From positions 39,450-103,449 of the forward strand of contig JAZQNO010000034.1 of NCBI GenBank assembly GCA_045627385.1: a stretch of 64,000 nucleotides of DNA, written 5' to 3'. Numbering within the stretch: position 1 is the first letter of the stretch; each line of letters opens with the position of its first letter. The notes below the pieces were generated by a model that did not search any database, was not told the DNA's origin, and worked only from the letters and a program-made list of their open reading frames with translations. A program made the translations under genes and the position numbers. Source of the DNA: UBA1757 sp045627385. Lineage in GTDB: Bacteria > Bacteroidota > Bacteroidia > Bacteroidales > UBA1402. This document shows, piece by piece, positions 33,624 through 41,070 of this stretch.

Positions 33624-34178
33624 ATGGAAAATCTTCTTCAACTGCTGCACCTTCGCCGCAGCATCCGAAAATACAAGGAAAGTCCTCTGGAGGCCGACAT
33701 CGTGCGCGAACTTCTGGAGGCTCCGCTGCTGGCCCCTTCGTCCAAACGCTCGACACCTTGGGAGTTCATTCTGGTCCAAGATCCCGAAATACGTGAAAAG
33801 CTCGGCCAAAGTCGGGCTGCCAACAGCGCTTTCGCCGCCAAAGCTCCCTTGATAGCTGTCATCGTGGCCGATACGCAAAAAACAGACGTCTGGGTGGAGG
33901 ACGCCTCCATCGCCGCAGCCTATTTGCAGTTGAAAGTCGAAGAGATGGGTCTGGGAAGCTGCTGGGTGCAGCTGCGCCTTCGTCAGACGGCCGACGGCAC
34001 CTCTTGCGAAGCCTATGTGCGCGGCCTTCTGGGCCTGCCCGAACAGTATGGCGTGCTCTGTATGATCGCCATAGGCGAGAAGGGAGAAATCAAGAAACCC
34101 TTTGACGATTCCCGTCTGCAGTGGAACAAACTCCACGCTGAAACTTTCCAACCCGAACAACTTCCCGTTAAAGAGTAA
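33624..34178 (+). CDS. Nitroreductase-family protein
   Basis: 184 residues. Seen: LLHLRRSIRKYKESPLEADI at the N-terminus (flavin-binding RRSIRKY), APSSKRSTPWEFILVQD, APLIAVIVADTQKTDVWVEDASIAA and EEMGLGSCWVQLRLR, and an ending ...GEKGEIKKPFDDSRLQWNKLH. A flavin enzyme that uses NAD(P)H to reduce quinones or nitro compounds; substrate unknown. The start at 33624 is chosen because the promoter ends at 33600; an open frame extends further upstream only through the receptor gene. Two bases separate it from the next gene. Confidence 0.9.
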   Translation: MENLLQLLHLRRSIRKYKESPLEADIVRELLEAPLLAPSSKRSTPWEFILVQDPEIREKLGQSRAANSAFAAKAPLIAVIVADTQKTDVWVEDASIAAAYLQLKVEEMGLGSCWVQLRLRQTADGTSCEAYVRGLLGLPEQYGVLCMIAIGEKGEIKKPFDDSRLQWNKLHAETFQPEQLPVKE

Positions 34179-34179
34179 G

Positions 34180-34977
34180 ATGGTGAATTCTCCGACAATC
34201 GTTCTTCTGGGAGCCGGCAATGTGGCCACTTCGCTGGCGCTGGCTTTTCAAAGGGCAGGGCTCGAGTTGCTGCAGATATACAGCCGTAGCCTGGATTCGG
34301 CCGCGATGTTGTCGGAAAGTCTGAAATGTCCGTTCACAACCGATTTGGCTGAAATCCGGGACGATGCCGACCTTTATGTCTGCTCGTTGAAAGATGATGT
34401 CCTGGCCGATGTCCTGGCTCGGATCCCTTCTTTTGGAAACGGCCTTTGGGTGCATACGTCGGGCAGTTTGCCCTTGGATGTCTTCAAGCAGTTCACTCCG
34501 CGCGCAGGCGTCTTCTATCCGCTTCAGACGTTCAGCCGCCGGCATCCGGTGCCCTTGAAGGGTGTGCCCGCCTGTCTGGAAACGGCCCGGCCCGATGACA
34601 TGCCCGTTTTGGAAGATTTGGCCGGAAGGCTCAACTGCCGCCCTGTGCCTATGGATTCCGATGCCAGAGCCTGTCTGCATCTGGCCGCCGTATTCGCCAA
34701 CAATTTCACCAACAGCCTGTATGCTCAGGCTGCCGACATTCTCTCTGAAAAGGATTTGGATTTCAGTCTGCTGCTGCCGCTCATTGATGAAACGGCCCGC
34801 AAGGTGCACGAGGCATCGCCCCGTCTGGCGCAGACCGGTCCCGCCATCCGTCAGGACCGCCGCATTATCGGCAAGCATATCCAGTGGCTTGACGGGCACT
34901 GCACTGTGGAGGACGCCGCACAACTGAAGACTGTCTACGAACTTATGACCGAGACGATTCACCGTCAACAGCAATGA
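34180..34977 (+). CDS. Rossmann-fold/DUF2520 protein
   Basis: 265 residues. N-terminal NAD(P)-binding fold starting IVLLGAGNVATSLALAFQRAG, then VCSLKDDVLADVLARI, WVHTSGSLPLDVF and AGVFYPLQTFSR, and a helical C-terminal DUF2520 part with AAVFANNFTNSLYAQAADIL. Resembles dehydrogenases of the 6-phosphogluconate/ketopantoate reductase class, but no substrate is known. The ATG at 34180 is just after the nitroreductase stop; an ATG further upstream (34102) lies inside that gene. Overlaps the KdsC-like gene by four bases. Confidence 0.82.
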   Translation: MVNSPTIVLLGAGNVATSLALAFQRAGLELLQIYSRSLDSAAMLSESLKCPFTTDLAEIRDDADLYVCSLKDDVLADVLARIPSFGNGLWVHTSGSLPLDVFKQFTPRAGVFYPLQTFSRRHPVPLKGVPACLETARPDDMPVLEDLAGRLNCRPVPMDSDARACLHLAAVFANNFTNSLYAQAADILSEKDLDFSLLLPLIDETARKVHEASPRLAQTGPAIRQDRRIIGKHIQWLDGHCTVEDAAQLKTVYELMTETIHRQQQ

Positions 34978-35498
34978 GCACCATTCCCTACGATCTTACC
35001 CGCATAAAGGCCGTCATCTTCGATGTGGACGGAGTGCTGTCTTCCAATTGTGTTCCCTTGGGAGAGGACGGCATGCCGGTCAGAACGGTGAACATCAAAG
35101 ACGGATATGCCTTGCATCTGGCATGCAAGACGGGTTTCCCGGTCGCCGTCATGACCGGTGGCAACACGGCTTCCGTCCGACGCCGTTTCGAATATGCGGG
35201 GCTCCCATACATATACATGGCCGCTTTCGACAAAGTCAAGTCTTTCGAAGATTTTCTCGAGAAGACCGGATTCCAACCGGAAGAAGTGGCCTATATGGGC
35301 GACGATCTGCCCGACTATCCGGTGATGGCCCGTGTCGGTCTGCCTTGTTGCCCGGCCGATGCCTCCCCCGAAATCAAGGCCATTTCCGTCTATATCTCTC
35401 CGTTCAAAGGAGGTCAGGGTTGCGGCCGCGACCTGCTTGAACAGATTCTCAAAGTGCAGGGACATTGGATGGATGGCCCCGATTCCTTCATTTGGTAA
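34974..35498 (+). CDS. KdsC-like HAD phosphatase
   Basis: 174 residues, the length of KDO-8-phosphate phosphatase. HAD motifs: IKAVIFDVDGVLSSN (nucleophile Asp and acid Asp), VAVMTGGNT with Thr, and VAYMGDDLPDYPVM with the acidic pair. It probably removes phosphate from KDO-8-phosphate in lipopolysaccharide core synthesis; the KdsC subgroup acts as a tetramer without a large cap domain, as here. A position between DUF2520 and Maf genes is, to my memory, usual in Bacteroidales. Confidence 0.88.
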   Translation: MSTIPYDLTRIKAVIFDVDGVLSSNCVPLGEDGMPVRTVNIKDGYALHLACKTGFPVAVMTGGNTASVRRRFEYAGLPYIYMAAFDKVKSFEDFLEKTGFQPEEVAYMGDDLPDYPVMARVGLPCCPADASPEIKAISVYISPFKGGQGCGRDLLEQILKVQGHWMDGPDSFIW

Positions 35499-35501
35499 AC
35501 T

Positions 35502-36083
35502 ATGCTCGACAATCTTTCGTCATATCGCATCGTGCTGGCTTCCAATTCGCCTCGCAGACGGGAGCTGCTCTCAGGCCTCGGTCTGGATTTCACTGTGCGG
35601 GTTCCCCGCAACTGTGACGAAAGTTATCCGGCCGGCTTGCAGGGCTCCGAAATAGCCCGTCATATCGCTCTGTCGAAAGCCGAATCATGCCGTGCCGAAA
35701 TGCGGCCGGACGAATTGGTCATCACAGCCGACACGATCGTCTGCTTGGACGGAAAAGTCTACGGAAAGCCTGAGAATGAAGAAGATGCCTGTCGGATGCT
35801 CCGGGAACTGTCCGGACGTCAGCACCATGTCTACACGGGAGTCTGTCTGATGACGAGCGACCGCACCAAATCTTTTGTGGCGGATTCGGCCGTCACCTTC
35901 GCTCCGCTAGACGAGGCGGAAATTGATTGGTATGTCCGTCATTGCCATCCGCTCGACAAGGCTGGCGCCTACGGGGTCCAGGAGTGGATCGGTCACATCG
36001 GCGTGTGCGACCTGTCCGGCTCCTACTTCAACGTGATGGGCCTGCCTGTCCAGCAATTGTATAGAGAACTCAAACAATTCTAA
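35502..36083 (+). CDS. maf: Maf-like nucleotide pyrophosphatase
   Basis: 193 residues. Opening RIVLASNSPRRRELLSGLGL is the Maf signature; VITADTIVCLDGKVYGKPENEEDACRML and VYTGVCLM follow, and DKAGAYGVQEWIGHIGV near the end. Hydrolyses modified or canonical nucleoside triphosphates (dTTP/UTP type), keeping them out of nucleic acids. Four bases after the KdsC-like gene. Confidence 0.93.
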   Translation: MLDNLSSYRIVLASNSPRRRELLSGLGLDFTVRVPRNCDESYPAGLQGSEIARHIALSKAESCRAEMRPDELVITADTIVCLDGKVYGKPENEEDACRMLRELSGRQHHVYTGVCLMTSDRTKSFVADSAVTFAPLDEAEIDWYVRHCHPLDKAGAYGVQEWIGHIGVCDLSGSYFNVMGLPVQQLYRELKQF

Positions 36084-36108
36084 ATAACAAGATCAACCAA
36101 ATTCAATT

Positions 36109-38322
36109 ATGGAAACAAAAAACAATTACCCCTGGAAATTCTCTAATCTCGGAGGATTCACCCGCATCAGTCTCGAAACCGGTAGCGACTTGGTCAATCT
36201 TAGCCAGTTGGACCGAAAAATGTGGACCGTCCTCAGTTGTCCCGTCAACGGTCTGGAATTCGATCAGAAGACTCTTGACCTGCTTGACACCGACGCCGAC
36301 GGCAAAATCCGCGTCGAAGAAGTGATGGCCGCCTCAACCTGGTTGGGCAAGGTCCTCAGCAATCCGGACGTTCTTCTTGCCGCCAACGGTGTTCTTCCGC
36401 TTTCAGCCTTAAGTGAGGATCCGGAAGCCCAGACCATCAAAGAGACCGCTCTTCGCGTGCTGTCCACCGAAGGTTTGGAAAAAGATTCCGTTTCGCTCGA
36501 AGAGTGCGCTGCCGGACTTGAGAGTTTCTACAAGACCAAATACAACGGCGATGGTGTCATCACCCTTGAAGCAGCCGCCAACGACAAGCAGAAGGCTGCC
36601 ATCGAAGCCTGCATCAAATCGGTAGGTGCTGTGGCCGACCGCAGCGGTGCCGACGGTGTCGATGCCGCATCGCTCGATGCCTTCTATGCCGCCTGCAACG
36701 ATTATGTCGCCTGGTGTGCCGCCGGTGAGGCAGACAAGGCTGCCATATATCCTTACGGTGACAACACGGCTGCCGCCCTGGCCGCCTATCAGTTGCTGAA
36801 AGACAAAATCGACGATTTCTTCATGCGTTGCAAACTTGTTGCTTTCGATGAAGATGCCACCGCTACGTTGGACATGTCGGCTGCCCGTCTGGCTGCCGTC
36901 AGCGGAAGTGTCATTTCTGCCGCCAGCGATGAAATCGCCGCCTGCCCGCTGGCACGTGTCAACAAAGAGGGAGAACTGCCTCTGAACGGCTCCGTCAACC
37001 CTGCATGGGAAGCCGCTTTCGCCAATCTCAAGTCGCTTATGTTCGATGTGGAATTTCCCAATGTTGAAAAACTGACCCAAGAACAGTGGAATTCGCTTGA
37101 CGGAAAATTTGCCGCTTATCAAGCCTGGACAGGTGCCAAAGCCGGTGCCTCCGTCGAAGGTCTGGGTCTGGATGCCGTCAAGGAACTGCAGTCCAACGAA
37201 TGCAAGGCCGAACTGCTGGCCCTCATCGAGGAGGACAAGAGCTTCCAGCCTGAGGCCGAGCGCATCGGCGTGCTCGACAAACTGCTCCATTTCTGCCGTT
37301 TCTTCCGTCCGTTCTTGAACAACTACGTGTCTTTCACCGATTTCTACTCCGCAGACGAATCGGTCAAGGCCGTCTTCCAGGTGGGACGCCTCTACATCGA
37401 CCAGCGAAGCTGCGATCTCTGCATCCGCGTGAGCGATATGGGCAAGCATGGCGACATGGCCGGCCAGAGCGGTATGTACATCCTCTATTGCGATTGCGTC
37501 TCCAAGACCAAGGGACAAACGATGACCATCGCCGCTGTCCTGACCGACGGCGATGTGGACAACCTGAGGGTGGGACAGAACGCCGTCTTCTACGACCGTG
37601 AAGGTTGCGACTGGGACGCTGTCGTCACGAAGATCATCGACAACCCCGTTTCCATCCGTCAGGCTTTCTGGAGCCCCTACAAGAAACTGGGCCGCTGGAT
37701 TACTGAAAAGATCAACAAGTCGGCCAGCGACAAGGAAAACGCCGCCACCGGCAATCTGATCGGTTCGGCCGATTCCATCGGTGCTCAGGGGGGAGAAAAG
37801 AAAGCGCCCTTCGACATCGCCAAGTTCGCCGGTATCTTTGCTGCCATAGGCATGGCTCTCGGCATGATTGCCAGCGCTCTGGTCAGTTTGGCCACGGGTA
37901 TCACCGAGCATTGGTACAACCTGCCGCTCATCATTTTGGCCATCATCGTCTGCATTTCGGGTCCGTCGATGTTCATCGCTTGGACCAAACTGCGCAAGCG
38001 CAACATCGCTCCCGTACTCAATGCCAACGGTTGGGCCATCAACGCCAAGTCTTATGTGAACATCACCTTTGGTGCCACGCTGACTCAGCTGGCCGCTTTC
38101 CCGGCTCTTCAGCTGGTCGATCCCAAGGCCAAGAAGAAAATGCCGGTCTGGGCCATCGTCCTGATAATCCTTGTGGTGCTCGGCATTGTCTTCGCTATCC
38201 TTTACTTCACCAACAATCTCGAGTTCCTCGGCCTTTCCCACGGCGCAGCCGCCGCTGTCGACGCCTCTACCGTTGAAGCTGCCGCCGAAGCCGCTGCCGA
38301 GGTTGCTCCTGTTGTAGAATAA
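36109..38322 (+). CDS. Large EF-hand membrane protein of unknown function
   Basis: 737 residues, no signal peptide. Residues 60-71 (DTDADGKIRVEE) form a perfect EF-hand calcium loop, and 144-155 (KYNGDGVITLEA) a weaker one. A long Ala-rich cytosolic part follows to about residue 560, with FYSADESVKAVFQVGRLYIDQR, CIRVSDMGKHGDMAGQSGMYILYCDC and VGQNAVFYDREGCDWDAVV. Three hydrophobic segments lie near 570-595, 605-625 and 680-702, followed by an Ala/Glu-rich tail. I do not recognise a family with known function. A rightward neighbour of maf and of rfbA; the gaps of 25 and 9 bases suggest cotranscription. A role in calcium sensing or envelope homeostasis is a guess. Confidence 0.8.
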   Translation: METKNNYPWKFSNLGGFTRISLETGSDLVNLSQLDRKMWTVLSCPVNGLEFDQKTLDLLDTDADGKIRVEEVMAASTWLGKVLSNPDVLLAANGVLPLSALSEDPEAQTIKETALRVLSTEGLEKDSVSLEECAAGLESFYKTKYNGDGVITLEAAANDKQKAAIEACIKSVGAVADRSGADGVDAASLDAFYAACNDYVAWCAAGEADKAAIYPYGDNTAAALAAYQLLKDKIDDFFMRCKLVAFDEDATATLDMSAARLAAVSGSVISAASDEIAACPLARVNKEGELPLNGSVNPAWEAAFANLKSLMFDVEFPNVEKLTQEQWNSLDGKFAAYQAWTGAKAGASVEGLGLDAVKELQSNECKAELLALIEEDKSFQPEAERIGVLDKLLHFCRFFRPFLNNYVSFTDFYSADESVKAVFQVGRLYIDQRSCDLCIRVSDMGKHGDMAGQSGMYILYCDCVSKTKGQTMTIAAVLTDGDVDNLRVGQNAVFYDREGCDWDAVVTKIIDNPVSIRQAFWSPYKKLGRWITEKINKSASDKENAATGNLIGSADSIGAQGGEKKAPFDIAKFAGIFAAIGMALGMIASALVSLATGITEHWYNLPLIILAIIVCISGPSMFIAWTKLRKRNIAPVLNANGWAINAKSYVNITFGATLTQLAAFPALQLVDPKAKKKMPVWAIVLIILVVLGIVFAILYFTNNLEFLGLSHGAAAAVDASTVEAAAEAAAEVAPVVE

Positions 38323-38331
38323 TCGTCTCTT

Positions 38332-39198
38332 ATGAAAGGTATCATTCTGGCCGGTGGAAGTGCCACACGCCTGTATCCCTTGTCCAAGGCCATCTCCAAG
38401 CAAATCATGCCTGTGTACGACAAGCCGATGATTTATTATCCGCTGTCGACCCTCATGCTGGCCGGAATCCGTGAGATTCTGGTCATCTCCACTCCTCGCG
38501 ATCTGCCGATGTTCCGCGAGTTGTTGGGTACAGGGGAAAATCTGGGTATGCACTTCGAGTACAAGGTACAGGAGAAGCCCAACGGACTGGCCCAGGCTTT
38601 CGTGTTGGGCGCGGAATTTCTGAACGGAGAGCCTGGCTGCCTGATTTTGGGCGACAATCTGTTCTATGGTCAGGGCTTTTCGGCTATGCTGAAACGGGCG
38701 GCCGCCACTAAGGACGGCGCCTGTATCTTCGGCTATTATGTCAAGGATCCCCGCGCCTACGGTGTGGTTGAATTCGACGAAAAGGGCAATGTCATCTCTT
38801 TGGAGGAAAAGCCTGCCGTCCCCAAGTCCAACTACGCGGTTCCCGGCCTGTATTTTTATGACGCCGACGTCTGCCGCAAGGCAGCCGAACTGAAACCTTC
38901 GGCCCGTGGCGAATACGAGATCACCGACCTCAACAAGGTGTATCTTTCGGAGGGCAAACTCAAGGTCCAGCTTTTCGGCCGCGGTTTTGCATGGTTGGAT
39001 ACGGGCAACTGCGACAGTCTGCTGGAAGCCTCCAATTTCGTGGCTACCATCCAGAACCGTCAGGGTTTCTACGTGTCCTGCATCGAAGAAATCGCCTGGC
39101 GTCAGTCATGGATCGACGACGCCCAACTGCTGGCTTTGGGCGAGAAGTTGGGAAAGACGGCCTACGGTCAGTACATCATTTCTCTGGTTAAAAAGTAA
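38332..39198 (+). CDS. rfbA: Glucose-1-phosphate thymidylyltransferase
   Basis: 288 residues, family length. Makes dTDP-glucose, first step of dTDP-L-rhamnose synthesis. Seen: MKGIILAGGSATRLYPLSKA (nucleotide loop), KQIMPVYDKPMIYYPLS, FVLGAEFLNGEPGCLILGDN, GACIFGYYVKDPRAYGVVEF and NYAVPGLYFYDADV. Overlaps rfbC by one base. rfbB and rfbD, needed to complete the route, are not in the window. Confidence 0.96.
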   Translation: MKGIILAGGSATRLYPLSKAISKQIMPVYDKPMIYYPLSTLMLAGIREILVISTPRDLPMFRELLGTGENLGMHFEYKVQEKPNGLAQAFVLGAEFLNGEPGCLILGDNLFYGQGFSAMLKRAAATKDGACIFGYYVKDPRAYGVVEFDEKGNVISLEEKPAVPKSNYAVPGLYFYDADVCRKAAELKPSARGEYEITDLNKVYLSEGKLKVQLFGRGFAWLDTGNCDSLLEASNFVATIQNRQGFYVSCIEEIAWRQSWIDDAQLLALGEKLGKTAYGQYIISLVKK

Positions 39199-39746
39199 TG
39201 GAATACATCGAACAGTCCATTCCAGGTGTCTGGGTTCTGGAACCCAAGGTGTTCGCCGACGCCCGAGGTTATTTTATGGAAACCTTCCGCCAGGAAACAT
39301 TTGATGCCCATATCGGCAAGGTCACCTTCGTGCAGGACAACGAATCCAAGTCCTCACGGGGTGTCCTGCGCGGTCTGCATTTTCAGAAAGGCGAGTACTC
39401 CCAAGCCAAACTGGTTCGCGTGCTCAGTGGCACCGTTCTGGATGTGGCAGTGGACCTTCGCCGTTCGTCGCCGACTTTCTGTCAGTATGTCGCTGTCGAA
39501 CTGAGCGGCGAAAACAAGCGCCAGTTCTTCATTCCGCGCGGATTCGCCCACGGATTCATGGTGCTGAGCGACGAGGCGGTTTTCACCTACAAGGTGGACA
39601 ACGTCTATGCGCCCCAGCAGGAAGGTTCTCTGAATTTCGCCGATCCGACGGTAGGCATTTCCTGGCCCGATCCCGGATGTGAACTGAATCTCTCTGCGAA
39701 AGATACGGCTGCTCCATTCTTGGAGAATGCCTATACGTTTGAATGA
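39198..39746 (+). CDS. rfbC: dTDP-4-dehydrorhamnose 3,5-epimerase
   Basis: 182 residues. Third step to dTDP-rhamnose. Seen: VWVLEPKVFADARGYFMETFR near the start, QDNESKSSRGVLRGLHFQ (with the active-site His), SGTVLDVAVDLRRSSPTF, FIPRGFAHGFMVLSDEAVFTYKVDN (His/Tyr region) and ISWPDPGCELNLSAKD. The gene's ATG is part of TAATG, one base overlap with rfbA. Convergent with the NUDIX gene, three bases away. Confidence 0.96.
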   Translation: MEYIEQSIPGVWVLEPKVFADARGYFMETFRQETFDAHIGKVTFVQDNESKSSRGVLRGLHFQKGEYSQAKLVRVLSGTVLDVAVDLRRSSPTFCQYVAVELSGENKRQFFIPRGFAHGFMVLSDEAVFTYKVDNVYAPQQEGSLNFADPTVGISWPDPGCELNLSAKDTAAPFLENAYTFE

Positions 39747-39749
39747 CGG

Positions 39750-40346
39750 CTACTTTTCTGGCGGTATCGGCTCTTCGGAGAAATACCGCCAGAGAGGTGC
39801 GGCCATCAGAGCTTGGTATATTTCGTTGTTTTTCAGCAACTGGAACACTTTCTCTTTGGAAAGGATGTGGACGCTGAGGTCTTCGTTGGCATCGAACTGC
39901 TGTCCGGACACCTTTTTCACTCCTTTGGCCAGGTAGGTGTAGACCATATTGGTGTTGCAGCTCGGATTGGGGGAAAGGACCATAAAAAGACTCCAGTCTC
40001 CATCGCCGAAACCGGTTTCTTCCTGGAGTTCGCGTTTGGCCGCCTCGAGCGGCCTTTCTCCTTTTTCTATCACACCGCAAGGCATTTCGTAGCAGGTCAG
40101 CCCCAATCCGTGCCGATATTGGCGTTCCATGACCATCCGGCCGTCTTCGGTCAGGGCAATCACATTCACCCAGTCGGCATACTCCAGCACATAGAAAGCC
40201 GGATTGCGACGTCCGTCGGGCAGTTCCACACAATCTTTGCGGGCGGTCATCCAAGGTTCGTGGCTGAGGTATTCGCTTTTGACGATTTTCCATTTGCCTT
40301 CCTCATTGACATTTTCCGACAGGCTGGGGTATTTCTTTTCTTCCAT
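39750..40346 (-). CDS. NUDIX hydrolase
   Basis: 198 residues. The Nudix box reads GVIEKGERPLEAAKRELQEETGF (near 90-112, with GxExxxEAAxRExxEE order), preceded by an ADWVNVIALTEDGRMVMERQYR strand pair like ADP-ribose pyrophosphatases. Cleaves a nucleoside diphosphate linked compound, likely ADP-ribose or a nucleotide sugar. Last gene of the leftward series after trmO. Confidence 0.9.
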   Translation of the reverse strand: MEEKKYPSLSENVNEEGKWKIVKSEYLSHEPWMTARKDCVELPDGRRNPAFYVLEYADWVNVIALTEDGRMVMERQYRHGLGLTCYEMPCGVIEKGERPLEAAKRELQEETGFGDGDWSLFMVLSPNPSCNTNMVYTYLAKGVKKVSGQQFDANEDLSVHILSKEKVFQLLKNNEIYQALMAAPLWRYFSEEPIPPEK

Positions 40347-40352
40347 CCTTCT

Positions 40353-41066
40353 TTATGGTTGTAATTTATTGATATCTAGTATAATGGCGCGGTTATCCGT
40401 GACTTTGAAGTGAACTTCGAATCCGGCGAAAAGCAGTCCGTAAACCTTGTCGGAATTATCTTGGTAGGCCGGCCGCGGATCCTGACGCAGCACTTCCAAC
40501 AGACTTTCACGCTTGTTTTCAGGAAGCCGTTCCAAGAGTTCAGAGGCACATTCCACTTCCAACACGGGCTTTTCCACCTGGTCCACAAAACCGCTGACGG
40601 CATCGGGACGGCTATCGGTGAAACGGACATAAGGCTTGATGTCGTAAATAGGGGTCCCGTCCATCAGATCGGCGCCGGAGACATGCAGCACCGCACCTTG
40701 AGGTGTGTCCCACTCGATGCTTTCCAACTTGACGCAGGACAGTCCTAAATGGTTGGGACGGAATGGCGAACGAGTGGCGAATACGCCCATCTGACGGTTT
40801 CCTCCCAAACGCGGAGGCCTGACGGTCGGCCGCCACGAAGGAGTGCCGTCCTTGTCGGCCGAAGGGGCCGCATCGTGGCACTCGGAAAAATCCCACAGAA
40901 TCCAAATGTGGCTGAAATCTTCCAGACCGCGCAGGGAATCGGCTTGGCGGTATTCCGGCTCAAAGATGATTTCCGCCTGCAGCGAAGGCACCAGACCGCT
41001 TTGTCTGGGCACTCCGAATTTGTCCGGAAAATCGGTTCGGATGTGGGCGATCGGGTATATGGTCAT
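40353..41066 (-). CDS. trmO: tRNA (N6-threonylcarbamoyladenosine(37)-N6)-methyltransferase TrmO
   Basis: 237 residues. The TrmO/TsaA-type domain is marked by IYPIAHIRTDFPDKFGVPRQSG, GLEDFSHIWILWDF and FATRSPFRPNHLGLSCVKLE, the family signature, and DLMDGTPIYDIKPYV. It methylates t6A37 of tRNA(Thr) with S-adenosylmethionine. The ATG at 41066 is preferred to 41111, which would overlap the lyase gene upstream. Four bases separate it from that gene's stop. Confidence 0.9.
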   Translation of the reverse strand: MTIYPIAHIRTDFPDKFGVPRQSGLVPSLQAEIIFEPEYRQADSLRGLEDFSHIWILWDFSECHDAAPSADKDGTPSWRPTVRPPRLGGNRQMGVFATRSPFRPNHLGLSCVKLESIEWDTPQGAVLHVSGADLMDGTPIYDIKPYVRFTDSRPDAVSGFVDQVEKPVLEVECASELLERLPENKRESLLEVLRQDPRPAYQDNSDKVYGLLFAGFEVHFKVTDNRAIILDINKLQP

Positions 41067-41070
41067 GAAA

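Noticed and set aside
36409..38553. Minus-strand open frame of 714 codons opposite the EF-hand gene
   Set aside because: The sense frame has EF-hand and membrane segments and operon spacing; the antisense frame lacks a start context or known motif.
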